Shown here piece after piece: positions 5,512 through 7,485 of a stretch of DNA of 7,485 bases. The stretch spans positions 1-7,485 of the forward strand of contig JBGPGW010000175.1 of NCBI GenBank assembly GCA_041484095.1. The letters are read 5' to 3'. The DNA is from JBGPGW01 sp041484095 (GTDB lineage Bacteria; Pseudomonadota; Alphaproteobacteria; CADEGL01). The notes under the pieces were generated by a model. That model was given only the letters and a program-made list of their open reading frames with translations, did no database searches and was not told where the DNA came from. Position numbers and translations under genes: made by a program. Every line of letters starts with the position of its first letter. Within the stretch, counting starts at the first letter, position 1.

Positions 5512-6287
5512 CTCTCAAGGTCCGCCTCATCCCTTGTCTCGACGTCAAGGATGGCCGCGTCGTCAAAGGCGTCCGCTTCGTCGACCTCAAGGACGCGGGC
5601 GATCCTGTCGAACAGGCCCGCATCTACGATGCCGAGGGCGCGGACGAGCTGTGCTTCCTCGACATCACGGCGAGCCACGAGAAGCGCAATATTCTTCTCG
5701 ACGTGGTGCGCGCGACGGCCGAACGATGCTTCATGCCATTGACCGTCGGCGGCGGCGTGCGCGAGCTCGAAGATATCCGCACATTGCTCCTCGCAGGCGC
5801 GGACAAAGTGTCGATCAACACAGCCGCAGTGCACCGGCCTGAATTCGTGCGCGAAGCAGCGGAGAAATTCGGGACCCAATGCATCGTCGTGGCGATCGAC
5901 GCGAAGCGCGCGGCGCCCGATCGCTTCGAGGTCTTCACCCATGGCGGGCGCAACGCGACCGGTATCGACGCGGTCGCGTGGGCACGGCGGATGACCGAGG
6001 CGGGCGCCGGCGAGCTTCTCGTGACGTCCATGGATCGCGACGGGACCAAACAAGGCTTCGACGTACCGCTCACGCGCGCCATCGCGGACGCAGTGCGCGT
6101 GCCGGTCATCGCCTCGGGCGGGGTGGGCACGCTCGACCACCTCGTCGAAGGCGTGGTCGAGGGGCATGCTTCGGCGGTTCTGGCCGCGTCGATCTTTCAC
6201 TTCGGGACGTTCTCGATCGCCGATGCCAAGCGGCATATGGCGGCGGCTGGCCTCGCCATGCGTCCGATCAAGTCGGCCCGATCGTAA
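5508..6287 (+). CDS. hisF: Imidazole glycerol phosphate synthase, cyclase subunit HisF, 259 aa
   Basis: HisF joins ammonia from HisH to PRFAR and splits it into imidazoleglycerol phosphate and AICAR. It is a (beta/alpha)8 barrel. The catalytic aspartates are Asp12 (PCLDVKDG, 9-16) and Asp131 (AIDAK, 129-133), with SMDRDGT at 174-180. Phosphate loops include VGGGVR (80-85) and ASGGVG (202-207). The charged gate at the ammonia tunnel known from Thermotoga HisF (Arg5, Glu46, Lys99, Glu167) appears conserved as Arg6, Glu47, Lys100 and Glu169. ATG 5508 overlaps the hisA stop and has GAAGG at 5497-5501 with a 6-nt spacer. The last gap in the his core follows: 46 nt to hisE, the longest in the operon. 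Length and motifs are normal. Confidence 0.98.
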   Translation: MTLKVRLIPCLDVKDGRVVKGVRFVDLKDAGDPVEQARIYDAEGADELCFLDITASHEKRNILLDVVRATAERCFMPLTVGGGVRELEDIRTLLLAGADKVSINTAAVHRPEFVREAAEKFGTQCIVVAIDAKRAAPDRFEVFTHGGRNATGIDAVAWARRMTEAGAGELLVTSMDRDGTKQGFDVPLTRAIADAVRVPVIASGGVGTLDHLVEGVVEGHASAVLAASIFHFGTFSIADAKRHMAAAGLAMRPIKSARS

Positions 6288-6322
6288 CTCGGGTATGATT
6301 TCTTTTTTGGCTCACGGAAAGC

Positions 6323-6328
6323 GGAGGA
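6323..6328 (+). promoter_or_regulatory. Shine-Dalgarno site that fixes the hisE start
   Basis: GGAGGA lies 5 nt before ATG 6334. The in-frame ATG at 6295, 39 nt further upstream, has no such site, so the downstream start is preferred. Confidence 0.75.
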
Positions 6329-6333
6329 CGCCC

Positions 6334-6681
6334 ATGGCCGCGGCATCGAAAACCCACGTCCTGGAAAGAGTTTACAAGACAATCGACAGCCGGCGCGATG
6401 AGGATACGCGCAAATCCTACACCGCACTTCTGCTGACCGAGGGAACCGGCTCCATCGCGAAAAAGCTGATGGAGGAATCGACCGAGGCCATCATCGAAGC
6501 AATCGGACGCGACCGGAATGGCCTCGTGCGCGAAAGCGCGGACGTGCTCTACCACCTGCTCGTGCTGTGGGCCGATGGGGGGGTGAAGCCGGCCGATGTC
6601 TGGCGCGAGATGGAGCGACGCGAGGGCGTCTCGGGCATTGCCGAGAAAAAGGCGCGTCCCAAGCGCCAAGCAAAGCGGTGA
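6334..6681 (+). CDS. hisE: Phosphoribosyl-ATP pyrophosphatase HisE, 115 aa
   Basis: HisE hydrolyses PR-ATP to PR-AMP and pyrophosphate, the second step of the pathway. It belongs to the all-alpha MazG-like NTP pyrophosphatases. The family pattern is clear: SYTALLLTEG (28-37), then KKLMEESTEAIIEA (43-56) with the metal-binding glutamates, and ESADVLYHLLVLWADGGV (67-84) with the ExxD pair and the YH motif. It is the stand-alone form, not fused to HisI. The C-terminal 12 residues are strongly basic (EKKARPKRQAKR) and lie beyond the conserved domain. I chose ATG 6334 for its ideal ribosome site and the usual N-terminal length. The alternative start at 6295 would add 13 residues. hinT follows after 11 nt. 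A T-rich stretch at 6299-6308 and a TATGAT at 6294-6299 lie in the gap before it, but no good -35 accompanies them. Confidence 0.96.
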   Translation: MAAASKTHVLERVYKTIDSRRDEDTRKSYTALLLTEGTGSIAKKLMEESTEAIIEAIGRDRNGLVRESADVLYHLLVLWADGGVKPADVWREMERREGVSGIAEKKARPKRQAKR

Positions 6682-6692
6682 GGGAGGAGCGC

Positions 6693-7061
6693 ATGGCCTA
6701 CGACAAGAACAACATCTTCGCCCGGATTCTGCGCGGCGAAATTCCGTGCAAGAAGGTGTACGACGATCCGCACGTGCTCGCATTCCACGACATCAACCCG
6801 CAGGCGCCGACGCACGTCCTGGTGATTCCGAAGGGCGCCTATGTCTCGATGGATGATTTCGCGGGCAAGGCCTCGGATGCCGAGATTGCCGCGCTGTTCC
6901 GCGCGGTCGGCACGATCGCGCGCGAGCAGGGCGTGGCGGAGAGTGGGTATCGGCTGCTCTCGAATTGTGGGGTGGATGCGCACCAGGAAGTGCCGCACTT
7001 CCACGTCCATATTTTTGGGGGCAAGCCGCTCGGCCGAATGATCAAGCCGCCGAGCGATTAA
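6693..7061 (+). CDS. hinT: HINT-subfamily histidine-triad (HIT) nucleotide hydrolase, 122 aa
   Basis: HINT proteins hydrolyse adenosine phosphoramidates and acyl-AMP adducts such as lysyl-AMP in the cytoplasm. The histidine triad is HFHVH (102-106) with the middle His104 as nucleophile, preceded by QEVP and followed by IFGG. The N-terminal FARILRGEIP and FHDINPQAPTHVLVIPK (31-47, with His41) are typical of the HINT branch, as is Asn91 in the SNCG turn. The length is normal. The start ATG 6693 has GGGAGGAG at 6682-6689, and the gene follows hisE by 11 nt, making it the last gene of the operon. In rhizobia I recall coaA in this place, so hinT here may be a lineage trait. Its link to histidine synthesis is by co-transcription only. 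The left arm of a terminator hairpin covers its last codons. Confidence 0.96.
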   Translation: MAYDKNNIFARILRGEIPCKKVYDDPHVLAFHDINPQAPTHVLVIPKGAYVSMDDFAGKASDAEIAALFRAVGTIAREQGVAESGYRLLSNCGVDAHQEVPHFHVHIFGGKPLGRMIKPPSD

Positions 7062-7075
7062 TCTCGGCGGTCTTT
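7047..7075 (+). terminator. Intrinsic terminator of the his operon, overlapping the hinT stop
   Basis: CCGCCGAG (7047-7054) and CTCGGCGG (7063-7070) form a perfect 8-bp GC-rich stem with an 8-nt loop, followed on the plus strand by TCTTTG. The hinT stop codon TAA (7059-7061) lies in the loop, and the left arm encodes the last residues of the protein. The U-run is short, so strength is uncertain. Confidence 0.65.
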
Positions 7076-7116
7076 GCGACCGGGCAGGTGACGTCTCTCA
7101 ATCGGATAAAACAGAT

Positions 7117-7152
7117 CTGTGGTCCGAGAGATGAAAATCTCTCGGACCACAG
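7117..7152 (-). terminator. Perfect 16-bp hairpin with GAAA/TTTC loop, likely terminator of the glycine-rich gene
   Basis: The arms at 7117-7132 and 7137-7152 are perfect reverse complements around a 4-nt loop, GAAA on plus and TTTC on minus. It lies 16 nt past the stop of the minus-strand glycine-rich gene. On that strand ATCTG then TTTT follows the stem, giving a terminator-like but slightly displaced U-run. On the plus strand no T-run follows. As it lies between convergent genes, it may act from both sides. Confidence 0.6.
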
Positions 7153-7168
7153 TCGCAAACATTACGGC

Positions 7169-7485
7169 CTATTTTTCGGGGCGGGCGTCCTTCGTGGCGT
7201 CCGCAAGCGCATCGTTCGCATCGCTGTTCCCGGCGATATTCGAACTGTCCGGACGACCCGAGTCAAAGCCGTGAGAGCCATCGGCACCGTCTCCGCGGCC
7301 ACCGCCGCCATTGCCGCCACCATTGCCGTTGCCGGACCCTGCGCCTTGGCCACCGCCGGAGCCGCCAGTTCCAGTACCACCGGAGCCAGAGCCGCCAGTT
7401 CCTGAGCCGCCAGTTCCTGAGCCGCCCGAGCCCGACCCACCGGAGCCCGAGCCACCGCCGGAGCCTGACCCGCCGGACCCTGAGC
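7169..7485 (-). CDS. Glycine-rich repeat protein, C-terminal part (partial, unknown function)
   Basis: The minus-strand frame is open from the right edge (first full codon 7483-7481) to TAG 7171-7169 and encodes 104 residues. Its start is outside the window. Residues 1-45 are tandem SGSGG/SGTGG/TGTGG pentapeptides. Residues 46-66 are a Gly/Asn-rich linker (GNGNGGGNGGGG) ending in RGDG. Residues 67-104 are a non-repetitive, Asp/Ala/Ser-rich hydrophilic tail. There is no membrane segment, and the GGxGxDxxx calcium-binding pattern of RTX proteins is not visible. Codon choice in the repeats varies at third positions, as expected for a translated repeat, and the other two frames on this strand give Arg/Val- or Ala/Pro-rich products. 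A hairpin 16 nt past the stop fits a real gene end. The call is a low-complexity, probably flexible protein region. Surface exposure or secretion is possible, but nothing here proves it. Confidence 0.65.
   Translation of the reverse strand, partial: SGSGGSGSGGGSGSGGSGSGGSGTGGSGTGGSGSGGTGTGGSGGGQGAGSGNGNGGGNGGGGRGDGADGSHGFDSGRPDSSNIAGNSDANDALADATKDARPEK
7361..7483 (-). repeat. 15-bp tandem repeat coding for SGxGG pentapeptides
   Basis: Eight pentapeptide units (four SGSGG, then SGTGG twice, SGSGG, TGTGG) are encoded in register, with one extra Gly codon after the second unit. Two neighbouring units, 7391-7405 and 7406-7420, are identical at the DNA level, and a partial copy starts at 7361. 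The array may continue beyond the right edge. Such arrays often change copy number by slippage. Confidence 0.8.

Noticed and set aside
6567..6692. An N-terminal extension of hinT into hisE
   Set aside because: It reads through hisE in another frame. ATG 6693 has a strong ribosome site and gives the normal HINT length.
7162..7455. A 97-residue Ala/Arg/Val-rich minus-strand frame, and a plus-strand frame at 6965-7405
   Set aside because: They are alternative frames of the glycine-rich repeat and of hinT. The SGxGG frame has regular repeats, varied third bases and a sensible stop before a hairpin.
7280..7485. An RTX calcium-binding repeat or CRISPR-like array
   Set aside because: The GGxGxDxxx pattern is missing, and the direct repeats have no spacers. 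They are simple coding pentapeptide repeats.

Overview
The window looks like a stretch of an alphaproteobacterial chromosome. It is GC-rich and densely packed, with ATGA/GTGA overlaps and several GTG starts. The gene set, an Smr-domain gene plus a small XRE regulator facing hslVU, with hslVU divergent from a his block that contains a DUF2628 gene, matches a neighbourhood I know from Alphaproteobacteria, especially Rhizobiales and relatives. That assignment rests on recall and protein motifs, not on a search. Nearly the whole window is ordinary conserved chromosome, and I see no phage, transposon, CRISPR array, tRNA or rRNA.

Layout from left to right. (1) Positions 1-516, plus strand: the last 32 codons of an Smr/MutS2-type protein, then a complete XRE-family regulator 15 nt later. 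(2) Positions 534-2389, minus strand: hslV then hslU, overlapping by 4 nt and encoding the HslVU (ClpQY) protease. hslU is convergent with the XRE gene across only 17 bp. (3) Positions 2390-2508: a 119-bp divergent regulatory region. It holds a good promoter match for hslVU, with heat-shock-like character, and two overlapping GC hairpins ahead of hisB. (4) Positions 2509-7061, plus strand: an eight-gene block hisB, DUF2628, hisH, GNAT, hisA, hisF, hisE, hinT. Gaps run from 4-nt overlaps to 46 nt, so it is probably one operon. (5) Positions 7047-7152: a terminator hairpin that starts inside hinT, then a separate perfect 16-bp hairpin. (6) Positions 7169-7485, minus strand: the C-terminal end of a glycine-rich repeat protein that runs off the window.

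The his genes here cover the middle of the pathway: HisE (PR-ATP pyrophosphatase), HisA (ProFAR isomerase), HisH-HisF (IGP synthase) and HisB (IGP dehydratase). hisG, hisI, hisC, hisD and a histidinol-phosphate phosphatase are not in the window. HisB is the monofunctional dehydratase and HisE is not fused to HisI. Three passengers share the operon: a small DUF2628 membrane protein, a GNAT acetyltransferase and a HINT-type nucleotide hydrolase.

The points most worth a second look are the nearly leaderless, heat-shock-like hslVU promoter, the three non-his passengers in the operon, the perfect GAAA-loop hairpin, and the SGxGG pentapeptide-repeat protein at the right edge. That last gene is easily missed because its reading frame has no start codon inside the window.
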